NCBI RefSeq assembly: GCF_000740785.1
Contig: NZ_JFZB01000005.1
Span: forward strand, 62,001-126,000
Reading direction: 5' to 3'
Source of the DNA: Paenirhodobacter enshiensis
Lineage (GTDB): Bacteria > Pseudomonadota > Alphaproteobacteria > Rhodobacterales > Rhodobacteraceae
Length of the DNA stretch: 64,000 nucleotides
This document shows positions 1-8,508 of the stretch, piece after piece; the first letter of the stretch is position 1, and the number at the start of each line of letters is the position of its first letter. Made by a program: the position numbers and the translations under genes. Below the pieces are notes generated by a model. It made no database searches, was not told where the DNA came from, and saw only the letters and a list, made by a program, of their open reading frames with translations.

Positions 1-167
1 TGAGCGCGCGGGTTGTCGCCGGCGATGGCGCGCAGGATCGGGGTCAGCCAGCTCAGCCCGAGAACACGGAGCCAGGCGTCGGCGCGGGTGATGCGGGAGA
101 ACAGCTTCTCGCGCCGGGCCTCGCGGGCCGCGTCGACGCTCAGGGCTTCTGGACCGGTGGCGGTCAT
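1..167 (-). CDS. Nitrate ABC transporter permease NrtB/NtrB, N-terminal fragment
   Basis: The first 55 codons of a minus-strand gene that runs off the left edge. The start ATG is at 167. The visible peptide is a charged, cytosolic N-terminus (MTATGPEALSVDAAREARRE...) leading into a hydrophobic stretch (LRVLGLSWLTPIL), as in the permease subunits of NrtABC-type nitrate importers. It lies 65 nt downstream of the nitrate-binding protein gene on the same strand, where the permease normally sits. The family call rests mostly on that context because no conserved permease loop is inside the window. Confidence 0.65.
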   Translation of the reverse strand, partial: MTATGPEALSVDAAREARREKLFSRITRADAWLRVLGLSWLTPILRAIAGDNPRA

Positions 168-204
168 GGCGGATCGTCCTTGTGATACGGGAATGGGGAG
201 GGGG

Positions 205-224
205 GGGCGGCCACGGGGCCGCCC
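205..224 (-). other. Intergenic hairpin between nrtA and nrtB
   Basis: A perfect 8-bp stem (GGGCGGCC / GGCCGCCC) with a 4-nt loop lies in the 65-nt gap between the binding-protein and permease genes. It has no T-tract, so it is not a strong terminator. Similar hairpins after binding-protein genes often stabilise the upstream mRNA so that the binding protein is made in excess over the membrane subunits. That role is inferred here. Confidence 0.45.
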
Positions 225-232
225 GGGCCGTG

Positions 233-1600
233 TCAGTTCGCCGGCTGGACCTGGTTGCCGACCACCGTCTGACCGGACTTCAGACCGATCGGCAGGCTGT
301 CGATATAGGCGTTGGGCTTGTGGCCGTCGTAGCGGATGCCGTCGATGAAATCGCTCGTCGGGGCCTTGTAGCCGTCGCTGTCGAGCGGGAAGTCAGACGC
401 CTTCGCCTTGCCCTCATCGACCAGCATCTTCGCGGCCTTCACGTAGATCTCGGGCTTGTAGACCGACTTCGCGACTTCTTCGTACCAGCTGTCGGGCTTG
501 GTGTCCGGGATCTGGCCCCAGCGGCGCATCTGGGTCAGATACCAGATTGCATCCGAGTAATAGGGATAGGTCGCATAGTAGCGGAAGAACACGTTGAAAT
601 CCGGGACCTTGCGCTTGTCGCCCTTCTCGTATTCGAAGGTCCCGGTCATCGAGTTGGCGATCACGCCCGGATCGGCACCGACATATTCCGGTTTCGCCAG
701 GATCTTCACCGCCTCGGCGCGGTTGGCGTCGTCGTTCTCGTCGAGCCAGATCGCGGCGCGGATCAGCGCCTTGGTCACCGCAAGCGTGGTGTTGGGGTAT
801 TTCTCGGTGAATTCGGCGGTCATGCCGAACACCTTCTCGGGGTTGTTCTTCCAGATCTCGTCATCGGTGATGACCGGAACGCCGATGCCCTTGGCGACGG
901 CCTGCTGGTTCCACGGCTCGCCCACGCAATAGCCGGAGATGGTGCCCGCCTCGAGCGTCGCCGGCATCTGCGGCGGCGGCGTGACGGAAAGCAGCACATC
1001 CGCGCCGATCTGGCCCGAGGTATCCTGCTGCGAGTAGAAGCCCGGCTTCAGCCCGCCCGCGGCCAGCCAGTAGCGCAGTTCGTAATTGTGGGTCGAAACC
1101 GGGAACACCATGCCCATGTTGAACGGCTTGCCCGCGGCGCGATACTCGGCCACCACCGGCGCCAGCGCCTTGGCGGAGATCGGATGCTCCGGCTTGCCGT
1201 CGTCCCCGAGCGCGATGTTCTTCTTCATCTCGTCCCAGACCGAGTTCGACACGGTGATCGCGTTGCCGTTCAGGTCCATCGAGATCGGGGTGACGATATG
1301 CGCCTTGGTACCGTAACCGATGGTCGCGGCAAGCGGCTGGCCCGCCAGCATATGCGCGCCGTCGAGCTGGCCGTCGATCACGCGGTCGAGCAGCACTTTC
1401 CAGTTCGCCTGCGGCTCCAGCGTGACGAACAGCCCCTCGTCCTCGAAATAGCCCTTCTCATAGGCCACGGCGAGCGGTGCCATGTCGGTCAGCTTGATGA
1501 ACCCGAACTTCAGCTGATCCTTCTCGAGGTCCAGCGTCGCGGCGAAGGCCGGCGCGGTCAGCATGGTGGTGGTCGCGATGACCGTCAGCAGTCTGAGCAT
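233..1600 (-). CDS. nrtA: Periplasmic nitrate-binding protein NrtA/CmpA family
   Basis: The 455-residue solute-binding subunit of a nitrate (or nitrite/cyanate) ABC importer. The start at 1600 gives a clean signal peptide ([20 protein letters not shown]) behind a purine-rich site (AGGGACAAGAGA). An in-frame start 20 codons upstream would spoil the signal. The mature part carries the family landmarks [39 protein letters not shown] and [11 protein letters not shown]. It is closely related to the neighbouring NasS, which is shorter and lacks a signal peptide. It is the first gene after a 289-nt leader holding an ANTAR-type hairpin and a terminator, so expression is probably controlled by NasT antitermination in response to nitrate. 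The operon continues past the left edge. Confidence 0.9.
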   Translation of the reverse strand: MLRLLTVIATTTMLTAPAFAATLDLEKDQLKFGFIKLTDMAPLAVAYEKGYFEDEGLFVTLEPQANWKVLLDRVIDGQLDGAHMLAGQPLAATIGYGTKAHIVTPISMDLNGNAITVSNSVWDEMKKNIALGDDGKPEHPISAKALAPVVAEYRAAGKPFNMGMVFPVSTHNYELRYWLAAGGLKPGFYSQQDTSGQIGADVLLSVTPPPQMPATLEAGTISGYCVGEPWNQQAVAKGIGVPVITDDEIWKNNPEKVFGMTAEFTEKYPNTTLAVTKALIRAAIWLDENDDANRAEAVKILAKPEYVGADPGVIANSMTGTFEYEKGDKRKVPDFNVFFRYYATYPYYSDAIWYLTQMRRWGQIPDTKPDSWYEEVAKSVYKPEIYVKAAKMLVDEGKAKASDFPLDSDGYKAPTSDFIDGIRYDGHKPNAYIDSLPIGLKSGQTVVGNQVQPAN

Positions 1601-1648
1601 TCTCTTGTCCCTGTTGGCTATGTGGCGAAGGGGCGAAGGCGAAACGCG

Positions 1649-1708
1649 AAAAAGCCGCACGACATGAACGCAATCCCACGGAATGGGACTGGATCAGGTC
1701 GAGCGGCT
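1649..1708 (-). terminator. Leader terminator upstream of nrtA, overlapping the ANTAR hairpin
   Basis: Read on the minus strand, AGCCGC-T-CGAC (1708-1698) pairs with GTCG-T-GCGGCT (1663-1653). This is 10 base pairs around a single T-T mismatch, followed directly by TTTT (1652-1649). Inside the arms is a second hairpin, 1691-1671 (CAGTCCCA / TGGGATTG). The 5' arm reuses the loop and 3' arm bases of the hexaloop hairpin at 1715-1700, so the two folds exclude each other. That is the expected design for NasT control: terminator by default, antiterminated when NasT holds the upstream hairpins. Confidence 0.75.
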
Positions 1709-1734
1709 GTGCTCGGCGTTCCGCGGCATCGCGG
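1700..1734 (-). promoter_or_regulatory. ANTAR (NasT) two-hairpin RNA target in the nrtA leader
   Basis: Two adjacent hairpins on the minus strand, 5 nt apart. The downstream one (1715-1700) is CGAGC-ACAGCC-GCTCG: a 5-bp stem with a six-base loop that has A at loop position 1 and G at position 4, the two bases conserved in ANTAR-protein RNA targets. The upstream one (1734-1721) is CCGC-GATGCC-GCGG: also a six-base loop with G at position 4, but G instead of A at position 1. The nearby genes encode NasT (an ANTAR protein) and NasS. The pairing data are seen; NasT binding is inferred from the known two-hairpin motif. Confidence 0.72.
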
Positions 1735-1889
1735 ATGAAACTGTCAGGAAGGCCCGGAACGCCATTGCTCCGTTACGCCCAAGCTGCGGCATTCAGGGGG
1801 CAGGCGTCAACATCAGCCCGGCATGAGGGATGCGAAAATCGGCATCTGAGCTTCGCCGTTCCACCTGTCGCCCAAATTTTACCGTTTCT

Positions 1890-3062
1890 TCACGCCTCGG
1901 GGTCAAAAATCCAGCCATCGAAGAATGCGTCCGGGGGAAGAATCACCTCTCCGTTCAGACCCGCCACCGTCTGAGGAACGGTGTTCGCGCCCTCGATCCG
2001 TGCCGTTTCCGCCGGCAGATCGGCACCCAGATCGGCCAGATTCGCCCGATACAGATCCGTGCGGCAGATCGCCCCCGCCGCCGCGATCGAGCTTGCCCGG
2101 TCAAGGCCAAGCCGCCCCGCCAGACGGCTGGCCACCAATGCCGCCTGCGAGGTCCAGGGATAGCCCGCGGCCCCGCCGTGGAAGGTCATGTAGTCGTTCA
2201 CCCGCCGCAACTCGCCCCGCGGAGAAATGACGACATTGCCCGACAGCGCGCGCTCGATCATCTCGGCCGAGAGGTCGAGATAGGCGCGCTGCGCCAGCAG
2301 CTCGACCGCGGTGGTGCGGTTCTCGGGACGGGAAAGCCAGCGCCCGGCCTGCCACAGCGCACGCATCAGCCGCCGGGTCAGCACGGGTTCGGCCTCGGCC
2401 CAGTCGTGACGCACAGCAAGCACCTTGTCGGGCGCCCGTGCGCGGATGGCGGAGCCGGGCAACAACAGCTCTCCGACCCCGGTCTCGACCGCGATGGAGC
2501 CCCAGGGCGCCCCGACGCAGAAGGCGTCGATCTGATCCTCGGCCATCGCCTCGGCCATCAGGGGCGGCGGCACCGTATGGACATCGAGGTCCTGCGGCGC
2601 CCGCAACCCGAGTGAACCGAGCCAGTGATACAGCAGCTCGGCGTGCATCGAATAGGGGAAGGGCACGCCGACGCGCAACCGCCCCTCGGTCGCGGCGATC
2701 AGCGCCTCGCCGGCGCGGCGGGCATCGGCGAAATCGAACTCGTAGCCCGCCGCCCGCATCCGCGCCGCCATCCGGCGCGACACGCCGATCGAATTGCCGT
2801 TGAGCGACAGCACCATCAGGATATCGAGCCGCGCCCCGATCCCGCCAAGTCCGAGCGCCGCCGCCACCGGCATCGGAAACAGCATATGCGCCGCCTCGAT
2901 CTGGCCGAGCATCAGCCGGTCGCGCAGCGTCGACCAGCTCGGCGCGGCACGCAGCGTCAGGTCGATCCCCTCTTCCTCGGCGAACCCGATCTCGCGCGCG
3001 ACGATCAGCGGCGCGGCATCGACGAGCGGGATGAACCCCGCGGAAACCGGCGCGCCGCTCAT
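1890..3062 (-). CDS. nasS: Nitrate sensor NasS (NrtA-like, cytoplasmic)
   Basis: A 390-residue homologue of the nitrate-binding protein with no signal peptide (it begins MSGAPVSAGFIPLVDAAPL), so it should stay in the cytoplasm. It shares PSWSTLRDRLMLGQIEAAHM, LSLNGNSIGVS and CVGAPWGSIAV with the periplasmic protein. In characterised nasST systems NasS binds NasT and releases it when nitrate or nitrite is bound, which frees NasT to antiterminate. The start overlaps the nasT stop as ATGA (3062-3059), giving translational coupling and a likely fixed ratio. No terminator is visible between its stop and the nrtA leader, so nasTS transcripts may read into the same switch. Confidence 0.88.
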   Translation of the reverse strand: MSGAPVSAGFIPLVDAAPLIVAREIGFAEEEGIDLTLRAAPSWSTLRDRLMLGQIEAAHMLFPMPVAAALGLGGIGARLDILMVLSLNGNSIGVSRRMAARMRAAGYEFDFADARRAGEALIAATEGRLRVGVPFPYSMHAELLYHWLGSLGLRAPQDLDVHTVPPPLMAEAMAEDQIDAFCVGAPWGSIAVETGVGELLLPGSAIRARAPDKVLAVRHDWAEAEPVLTRRLMRALWQAGRWLSRPENRTTAVELLAQRAYLDLSAEMIERALSGNVVISPRGELRRVNDYMTFHGGAAGYPWTSQAALVASRLAGRLGLDRASSIAAAGAICRTDLYRANLADLGADLPAETARIEGANTVPQTVAGLNGEVILPPDAFFDGWIFDPEA

Positions 3063-3643
3063 GTCAGCAGCCCCGCCGCGGTGACGAGGGCCTGCGCCAC
3101 ATCGGCCACCCGCCGCCCCTGATCCATCGCCGTCTTGCGCAACAGCGCATAGGCCGCATCCTCGTCCACGCCCCGCGCCTTCATGATCAGCCCCTTCGCC
3201 CGGTCGATCAGTTTGCGCTCCTCCAGCGCGCGGCGCGTAGTCTCCAGCTCGACCCGCATCCGGTGCATCATGTGGAAACGCGTCACCGCCGCATCGAGGA
3301 TCGAGCCGATCCGCGACGGTTTCAGCCCGTCGACCACATAGGCCGAGATCCCCGCCTCGATCGCCGCCTTGGTCAGGCTGCCGTCCGAACGGTCGACGAA
3401 CATCGCCACCGGCCGCTCCAGCGGACCCGAGGCCAGCGCCATCTCCTCCAGCATGTCGCGCGACGGGCTCGCCATGTCGACCAGCACGAGGTCCGGATTG
3501 CTCTCGGAAATCCGCCGCGCCAGACCGGCGATTTCGGGGATGACCTGAATATCGGAGAACCCGGCATCGCGCAGGCTGTCGACGATGACGCGGGTGCGGT
3601 CCCGGTCGGTCTCGATCACGATGATGGACAGCGTTTCAGACAT
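3059..3643 (-). CDS. nasT: Response regulator / antiterminator NasT (receiver + ANTAR)
   Basis: A 194-residue protein. Residues 1-120 form a receiver-like domain with Asp56 in DLVLVDMASPSRDM at the usual phosphoacceptor place, though known NasT proteins are controlled by NasS and not by a kinase. Residues about 128-190 form the ANTAR RNA-binding three-helix domain (LEERKLIDRAKGLIMK...DEDAAYALLRKTAMDQ). I use the ATG at 3643; an open frame extends 32 codons further upstream but is unlike the family. Its probable RNA target is the two-hairpin leader in front of nrtA about 1.3 kb downstream. Confidence 0.9.
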   Translation of the reverse strand: MSETLSIIVIETDRDRTRVIVDSLRDAGFSDIQVIPEIAGLARRISESNPDLVLVDMASPSRDMLEEMALASGPLERPVAMFVDRSDGSLTKAAIEAGISAYVVDGLKPSRIGSILDAAVTRFHMMHRMRVELETTRRALEERKLIDRAKGLIMKARGVDEDAAYALLRKTAMDQGRRVADVAQALVTAAGLLT

Positions 3644-3799
3644 CGCGCGGACCCTCCGGAAGTCCCGAACCGGCATAAGTCCAACCGAAGGCGGAAGAAA
3701 GCCGAGACAAGATCCCGCCGGCGCAAACCCCTCCACCATTCCGCAACTGCTGTAAGACAGGGCGTACCGCCCAACAATAAGGCAGACTCGATCCGGGCC

Positions 3800-4225
3800 T
3801 CAGTCGCCCTCGCCCTCGACCCGACCGCGCAGAGCCTTCACCTCGCCACGCACCGTCTTCGCCTTCAGCCGCCGCCGCTGCGAACCGAGCGTCGGCTTCG
3901 TCGCCACCCGCCGCTTCGGCGCCACCAGCGCCTGCCGGATCATCTCGACCAGCCGCTCGCGCGCCATCTCGCGGTTGCGCGGCTGGCTGCGGGTCTCCTC
4001 GGCACGGATCACGATGGCCCCGTCGAGCGTCCACTTCCGCCCCGCGATCCGGCGCAGCCGCGCCTTCACCGCCGGGCTCAGCGCCGGCGAGCGCTCCGCC
4101 TCGAAGCGCAATTCGACCGCGGTCGAGACCTTGTTGACGTTCTGCCCGCCCGGCCCCTGCGCGCGGTTGAACGTCTCGCTCATCTCCCAGTCGGCAATCG
4201 AGATCGTCTCGCTGATCCAGAGCAT
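3800..4225 (-). CDS. arfB: Alternative ribosome-rescue factor ArfB (GGQ peptidyl-tRNA hydrolase)
   Basis: A 141-residue class-I release-factor-like hydrolase that frees ribosomes stalled on mRNAs lacking a stop codon. The catalytic GGQ lies at residues 26-28 (FNRAQGPGGQNVNKVSTAVE). The basic C-terminal tail (KPTLGSQRRRLKAKTVRGEVKALRGR) is the part that enters the empty mRNA channel in this family. I choose ATG 4225, preceded by GGGGCGGG. An alternative in-frame start at 4252 lies inside the dispersed palindromic repeat and is unlikely. It is downstream of mtaB on the same strand. Confidence 0.9.
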   Translation of the reverse strand: MLWISETISIADWEMSETFNRAQGPGGQNVNKVSTAVELRFEAERSPALSPAVKARLRRIAGRKWTLDGAIVIRAEETRSQPRNREMARERLVEMIRQALVAPKRRVATKPTLGSQRRRLKAKTVRGEVKALRGRVEGEGD

Positions 4226-4250
4226 CCCGCCCCTGCTTTCATCTTTCTCC

Positions 4251-4337
4251 AAATATCCCGGGGGTGAGGGCCGCCAGGCCCGAGGGGGCAGAGCCCCCTC
4301 CCCCTTGCGTCTCGGCGGGGCAGAGCCCCCTTCCCCT
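4251..4337. repeat. Dispersed palindromic intergenic repeat, copy A
   Basis: It begins AAATATCCCGGGGGTGAGGG and contains the inverted repeat GAGGGGGC-AGA-GCCCCCTC. The latter part is partly duplicated in tandem (second GGGGCAGAGCCCCC around 4317-4330, both followed by a CCCCTTGCG stretch). It lies at the 3' end of mtaB (minus strand) and just upstream of arfB. The same sequence recurs at 9387-9450, 20471-20534 and 49886-49958. Confidence 0.85.
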
Positions 4338-4354
4338 TGCGCAAACGCCGCGCC

Positions 4355-5608
4355 TCAGGCCAGCAGCCGCGCCCCGTCCTCGCCCGCGATGCGCAGACGC
4401 AGGATCGTCCCTTCGGGCTTCTCCTCGGCGAAATGCACCTCGGTGAAATACTCGGTCCGCCCCGACATCCCGCCCTCGACCAGAACCGAGCGCTCCTGCC
4501 CGACCTCGGCGCGCAGATGGCGCGACAGCACCTCCTGGCCCTTGGCACGCAACCGCGCGGCGCGCTCCTTGATCGCGGGCCCGGGCACGCGCGGCATCCG
4601 CGCCGCGGGCGTGCCCTGACGCGCCGAATAGGGGAAGACATGCAGGAAGGTCAGCCCGCAATCGTCGACCAGCTTCAGCGAATTCTCGAACATCGCCTCG
4701 GTCTCGGTCGGGAAACCGGCGATGATGTCGGCCCCGAACACGATCCCCGGACGCAGCCGGCGCGCCTCTTCGCAGAACCGGATCGCGTCGTCGCGCAGAT
4801 GGCGCCGCTTCATCCGCTTCAGGATCATGTCGTCGCCCGCCTGCAACGACAGATGCAGATGCGGCATCAGGCGCGGCTCGGTGGCGATCGCCTGCATCAG
4901 GTTCTCGTCCGCCTCGATACTGTCGATCGACGAGATCCTCAGCCGCGGCAGATCCGGCACCAGCCGCAGGATCCGCATCGTCAGATCGCCCAGACGCGGT
5001 TCGCCGGGCAGATCCTGCCCCCAGGAGGTCAGATCGACCCCGGTCAGCACCACTTCCTGAAATCCCTTGTCGACCAGACGCCTGATCTGCTCGACCACCA
5101 CCCCCGCCGGAACCGAGCGCGAATTGCCCCGGCCGTAAGGGATGATGCAGAAGGTGCAGCGGTGATCGCAGCCGTTCTGCACCTGCACATAGGCGCGGTG
5201 CCGGCCGAAGCCGTCGATCAGATGGCCGGCCGTCTCCTTCACCGACATGATGTCGTCGACCATGACCTTCTCGGTCGCGCCGATGAAATCGGGGGCACGC
5301 AGAGATTGCCAGGTCTCGGGCTGCATCTTCTCGTGATTGCCGACGACGCGGGTGACCTCGGGCATGGCGGCGAAGGTCTCGGGCTCGGTCTGGGCGGCGC
5401 AGCCGGTGACGATCACCGCCGCGCCGGGGTTCTCGCGCGCCAGACGGCGGATTTCCTGCTTGGCCTTGCGCACCGCCTCGGCGGTCACCGCGCAGGTGTT
5501 GACCACGACCGCGCCGTCGAGGCCGGCCTGCTCGGCCAGCTCCTTCATCGCCTCGGTCTCATAGGCGTTCAGCCGGCATCCCAGCGTGGCGAAAACCGGC
5601 GCGGTCAT
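4355..5608 (-). CDS. mtaB: tRNA (N6-threonylcarbamoyladenosine37) methylthiotransferase MtaB
   Basis: A 417-residue radical-SAM enzyme that adds a methylthio group to t6A37 of ANN-decoding tRNAs. The N-terminal UPF0004 domain has its three cluster cysteines at 11, 39 and 70 ([23 protein letters not shown]). The radical-SAM motif is Cys147-x3-Cys151-x2-Cys154 ([10 protein letters not shown]). The C-terminal TRAM-like region ends at ARLLA. The start at 5608 overlaps the dapF stop as ATGA, so mtaB is translationally coupled to dapF. The open frame continues upstream in frame, but only as a shadow inside dapF. Confidence 0.92.
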   Translation of the reverse strand: MTAPVFATLGCRLNAYETEAMKELAEQAGLDGAVVVNTCAVTAEAVRKAKQEIRRLARENPGAAVIVTGCAAQTEPETFAAMPEVTRVVGNHEKMQPETWQSLRAPDFIGATEKVMVDDIMSVKETAGHLIDGFGRHRAYVQVQNGCDHRCTFCIIPYGRGNSRSVPAGVVVEQIRRLVDKGFQEVVLTGVDLTSWGQDLPGEPRLGDLTMRILRLVPDLPRLRISSIDSIEADENLMQAIATEPRLMPHLHLSLQAGDDMILKRMKRRHLRDDAIRFCEEARRLRPGIVFGADIIAGFPTETEAMFENSLKLVDDCGLTFLHVFPYSARQGTPAARMPRVPGPAIKERAARLRAKGQEVLSRHLRAEVGQERSVLVEGGMSGRTEYFTEVHFAEEKPEGTILRLRIAGEDGARLLA

Positions 5609-6456
5609 GGCGTTTCGGCAGCCCGGGCGAGGAACGCCGCCGGCAGGCGGGATTCGAACACCATCGCCGTCGGCCCGGTCAGCCACACGCCATCCTCGCG
5701 CCAGTCGACCTCCAGCCGCCCGCCGTCGACATCGACGATCACATGACGCCCGGTCAGCCCCTTCAGGCAGGCCGCGACCGCCGTCGCGCAGGTGCCCGAC
5801 CCGCAGGCGAGGGTGACGCCCGCGCCGCGCTCCCACACCCGCATCCGCAGATGATCGGGCGCAGTGAGGCTGGCGAATTCGACATTGGTGCGTTCGGGGA
5901 ACAGCGGGTGATGCTCGATCCGCGGGCCGATCCCGGTCAGATCGACGGCCTCGGCATCGGGGACGAAGAAGATGCAATGCGGATTGCCCATGCCGACGGC
6001 GACGGGATCGCCCTCGATCGGCAGGGCCATCGGATCGGCCAGGACCGGAATCCCGGCCGCCTCGAGAATCGGCGCCCCCATGTTCACCGACACCAGCCCG
6101 TCGGCGCGCCGGCGCGCGAACAGGGTGCCGCGCTCGGTCGTCAGGCTCAGGCTGTCGCGGCCGAGCTGGCCCATCATCCAGTCCGACACGCAGCGCGTGG
6201 CATTGCCGCAGGCGCCTGCCCTGGAGCCGTCGGAATTCCAGAATTCCAGCGTGAAATCCGCGCTTTCCGAGGGCCGGATCACCGCAAGCTGATCGAATCC
6301 CACGCCGCGATGGCGGTCGCCGATCGCCCGCGCCAGCGCAGGCGTCACCGGATCGTCGCCCGAGCGGGCGTCGATCACCACGAAATCGTTGCCGGCCCCG
6401 TGCATTTTCATGAAGGGCAGGCCGGAAAGGGCGCTTTGAACGTTCATGTGCCGCAT
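5605..6456 (-). CDS. dapF: Diaminopimelate epimerase DapF
   Basis: A 283-residue enzyme that interconverts LL- and meso-diaminopimelate for lysine and peptidoglycan synthesis. Both catalytic cysteines are present: Cys83 ([10 protein letters not shown]) and Cys218 ([11 protein letters not shown]). [14 protein letters not shown] is the family N-terminal signature. Two in-frame ATGs, 6456 and 6447, are possible starts and neither has a strong ribosome-binding site. It heads a two-gene unit with mtaB. DapC-like aminotransferase is encoded about 4.4 kb away. Confidence 0.93.
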   Translation of the reverse strand: MRHMNVQSALSGLPFMKMHGAGNDFVVIDARSGDDPVTPALARAIGDRHRGVGFDQLAVIRPSESADFTLEFWNSDGSRAGACGNATRCVSDWMMGQLGRDSLSLTTERGTLFARRRADGLVSVNMGAPILEAAGIPVLADPMALPIEGDPVAVGMGNPHCIFFVPDAEAVDLTGIGPRIEHHPLFPERTNVEFASLTAPDHLRMRVWERGAGVTLACGSGTCATAVAACLKGLTGRHVIVDVDGGRLEVDWREDGVWLTGPTAMVFESRLPAAFLARAAETP

Positions 6457-6545
6457 ATAATCCAGACGCCTTACCGAATCCAGTCCGCGGGCCGGCCGGC
6501 CCTCTTGACCGGCGGGGGTTCGGTCTGTAGAGGTCGCCCCGTGAT

Positions 6546-6621
6546 GAGCCGGTAGCTCAGCCGGTAGAGCAACTGACTTTTAATCAGTAGGTCCTGGGTT
6601 CGAACCCCAGCCGGCTCACCA
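6546..6621 (+). tRNA. tRNA-Lys (UUU)
   Basis: A 76-nt cloverleaf. The acceptor stem is GAGCCGG (6546-6552) with CCGGCTC (6611-6617), discriminator A, and the CCA end is encoded (6619-6621). The anticodon stem ACTGA/TCAGT holds loop CTTTTAA, so the anticodon is UUU for lysine. The T arm is CCTGGGTTCGAACCCCAG. It stands alone between divergent dapF and xthA, with its own space for a promoter. Confidence 0.97.
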
Positions 6622-6724
6622 CCATCCTTCCCCGACAATTCCGCGTATCCCGAAACCGTTTCGAGCGGGTTGCCCTCGGCCCGTCCGCGCGCCAGTATCG
6701 CGCCGCCTTAGCGGAGAGCCCGAC

Positions 6725-7513
6725 ATGACCTTCACCCTCGCCACCTGGAACATCAACTCCGTGCGCCTGCGCGAGGGGCTCGTCGCGCGGCTGCTGCGCG
6801 ACGAGGCGCCCGATGTGCTGTGCCTGCAGGAATGCAAGAGCCCCGTCGACAAGATCCCGACCGAGCAGTTCCGCGCCCTCGGTTACAACTGGATGATCGC
6901 CCGCGGCCAGAAGGGCTACAACGGCGTCGCCATCCTGTCGCGCCTGCCGCTGACGGATGCCGGTTCCGTCGATTTCGCCGATCTCGGTCATGCCCGCCAC
7001 GTGGCCGCGCGGCTTGAGAACGGCGTCACCGTCAATTGCGTCTATGTCCCGGCGGGCGGCGACATCCCCGACCGCGAGCAGAACGAGAAATTCGGCCAGA
7101 AGCTCGATTTCCTGACCCAGATGCGCGACAGCTTCCGGGCCGAGAAACCCGCAAAGTCGATCCTCGTCGGCGATCTGAACATCGCACCGCGCGAGGATGA
7201 CGTGTGGAATCACAAGGCGCTGCTGAAGATCGTCAGCCACACCCCCGTCGAGGTCGACCAGCTGAACGAGACCCGCGAGGCCGGCGGCTGGGTCGACGTG
7301 ACCCGCGCGAATATCCCCGACGGCAAGCTCTATTCCTGGTGGTCCTATCGCGCGGCGGACTGGGACGCGGCCGACAAGGGCCGGCGGCTGGATCATGTCT
7401 GGGCGAGCGCCGACATCGCGGCCTCGGGACAGGGCAGCCGGGTGCTGCGCGATGCCCGCGGCTGGGAACAGCCCTCGGATCACGCGCCGGTCTTCGCGAC
7501 TTTCGACCTCTGA
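6725..7513 (+). CDS. xthA: Exodeoxyribonuclease III (AP endonuclease) XthA
   Basis: A 262-residue endonuclease/exonuclease/phosphatase-family enzyme for base-excision repair at abasic sites. Landmarks in order: TWNINSVR near the N-terminus, the metal ligand Glu36 (LCLQECKS), SILVGDLNIAP, the W-rich YSWWSYRAADWD, and the C-terminal RLDHVWAS and PSDHAPVFATF with the catalytic Asp-His pair. The length is typical. It is the first of four same-strand genes; 63 nt separate it from the cnoX-like gene. Confidence 0.93.
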   Translation: MTFTLATWNINSVRLREGLVARLLRDEAPDVLCLQECKSPVDKIPTEQFRALGYNWMIARGQKGYNGVAILSRLPLTDAGSVDFADLGHARHVAARLENGVTVNCVYVPAGGDIPDREQNEKFGQKLDFLTQMRDSFRAEKPAKSILVGDLNIAPREDDVWNHKALLKIVSHTPVEVDQLNETREAGGWVDVTRANIPDGKLYSWWSYRAADWDAADKGRRLDHVWASADIAASGQGSRVLRDARGWEQPSDHAPVFATFDL

Positions 7514-7576
7514 CCCCCTTGGCGGGGCAGCCGGCCGCGCGCATATAGGCACCAAAGTTCTTCGGGAGAGAGACCC

Positions 7577-8488
7577 ATGTTCGGCACCGATACCGCCTCC
7601 GCAGCCCCCGCCGCCGACCTCGTGAAAGACGTCAACGAGGCCGACTTCATGAAGGAAGTCATCGACAAGTCGATGACGGTTCCGGTGATCGTCGATTTCT
7701 GGGCGACCTGGTGCGGGCCGTGCAAGACCCTCGGGCCGAGCCTCGAAGCCGAGGTCAAGGCCGCGAAGGGCGCGGTCGTTCTGGCCAAGGTCGATGTCGA
7801 CAAGAACCAGATGATCTCGTCGCAGCTGCGCATCCAGTCGATTCCGACGGTCTATGCCTTCTGGCAGGGCCAGCCGGTCGACGGCTTCCAGGGTGCGGTG
7901 CCGCCCTCCGAGGTGAAGCAGTTCGTGCAGAAGCTGGTCGAGCTTGGCGGCGGTGCGGACAACGGCCTTGCCGATGCGCTGATCGCGGCCGAGGAAATGC
8001 TGGCCGAGGGCGCTGCGGCCGACGCCGCCGAGACTTTCGCCGCGATCCTCGGCGAGGAGCCGGAGAACGCCGAGGCCTATGGCGGTCTGGTGCGCGCGCA
8101 TCTGGCCGTCGGCAATCTCGATCAGGCGGAGGCCGTGCTGAACGCCGCCCCGGCGAAGATCGCGACCGCCGCGCCCGTCGAGGCGGCACGCGCCCAGCTC
8201 GCCCTCGCCCGTCAGGCCGAGAAGGCCGGCCCCCTCGATCAGCTGCGCCACAAGGTCGAGGCCGATCCCGCCGATCATCAGGCCCGCTTCGATTATGCGA
8301 CGGCCCTTCACGCCGCCGGTCAGGTCGAGGAAGCCATCGACCAGCTCCTCGAACTGTTCCGCCGCGACCGCGAGTGGAACGAGGGGGCGGCCAAGACCCA
8401 GCTGTTCACCATCTTCGACGCGCTGAAGCCCACCGATCCGGTCGCGGTGAAGGGCCGCCGCCGGCTGTCGTCGATGATATTTGCCTGA
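7577..8488 (+). CDS. CnoX/YbbN-like co-chaperone: thioredoxin fold plus TPR repeats
   Basis: A 303-residue protein. Residues about 15-125 form a thioredoxin domain with Cys46 and Cys49 in WATWCGPCKT. The remainder is alanine-rich TPR-like helices (AAETFAAILGEEPENAEAYGGLVRAHLAVG...). This is the architecture of CnoX, which protects unfolded proteins under oxidative stress and hands them to GroEL. The intact CxxC suggests real redox activity, whereas E. coli CnoX has a divergent motif (from memory). A ribosome-binding site (GGGAGAG) precedes ATG 7577. Confidence 0.85.
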   Translation: MFGTDTASAAPAADLVKDVNEADFMKEVIDKSMTVPVIVDFWATWCGPCKTLGPSLEAEVKAAKGAVVLAKVDVDKNQMISSQLRIQSIPTVYAFWQGQPVDGFQGAVPPSEVKQFVQKLVELGGGADNGLADALIAAEEMLAEGAAADAAETFAAILGEEPENAEAYGGLVRAHLAVGNLDQAEAVLNAAPAKIATAAPVEAARAQLALARQAEKAGPLDQLRHKVEADPADHQARFDYATALHAAGQVEEAIDQLLELFRRDREWNEGAAKTQLFTIFDALKPTDPVAVKGRRRLSSMIFA

Positions 8489-8508
8489 GCGCGGTCGCGG
8501 GCTAGATC

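Noticed and set aside
3760-3772. Hairpin GGGCG-TAC-CGCCC downstream of arfB
   Set aside because: The stem is only 5 bp with a 3-nt loop and no T-run on the minus strand; too weak to call a terminator.
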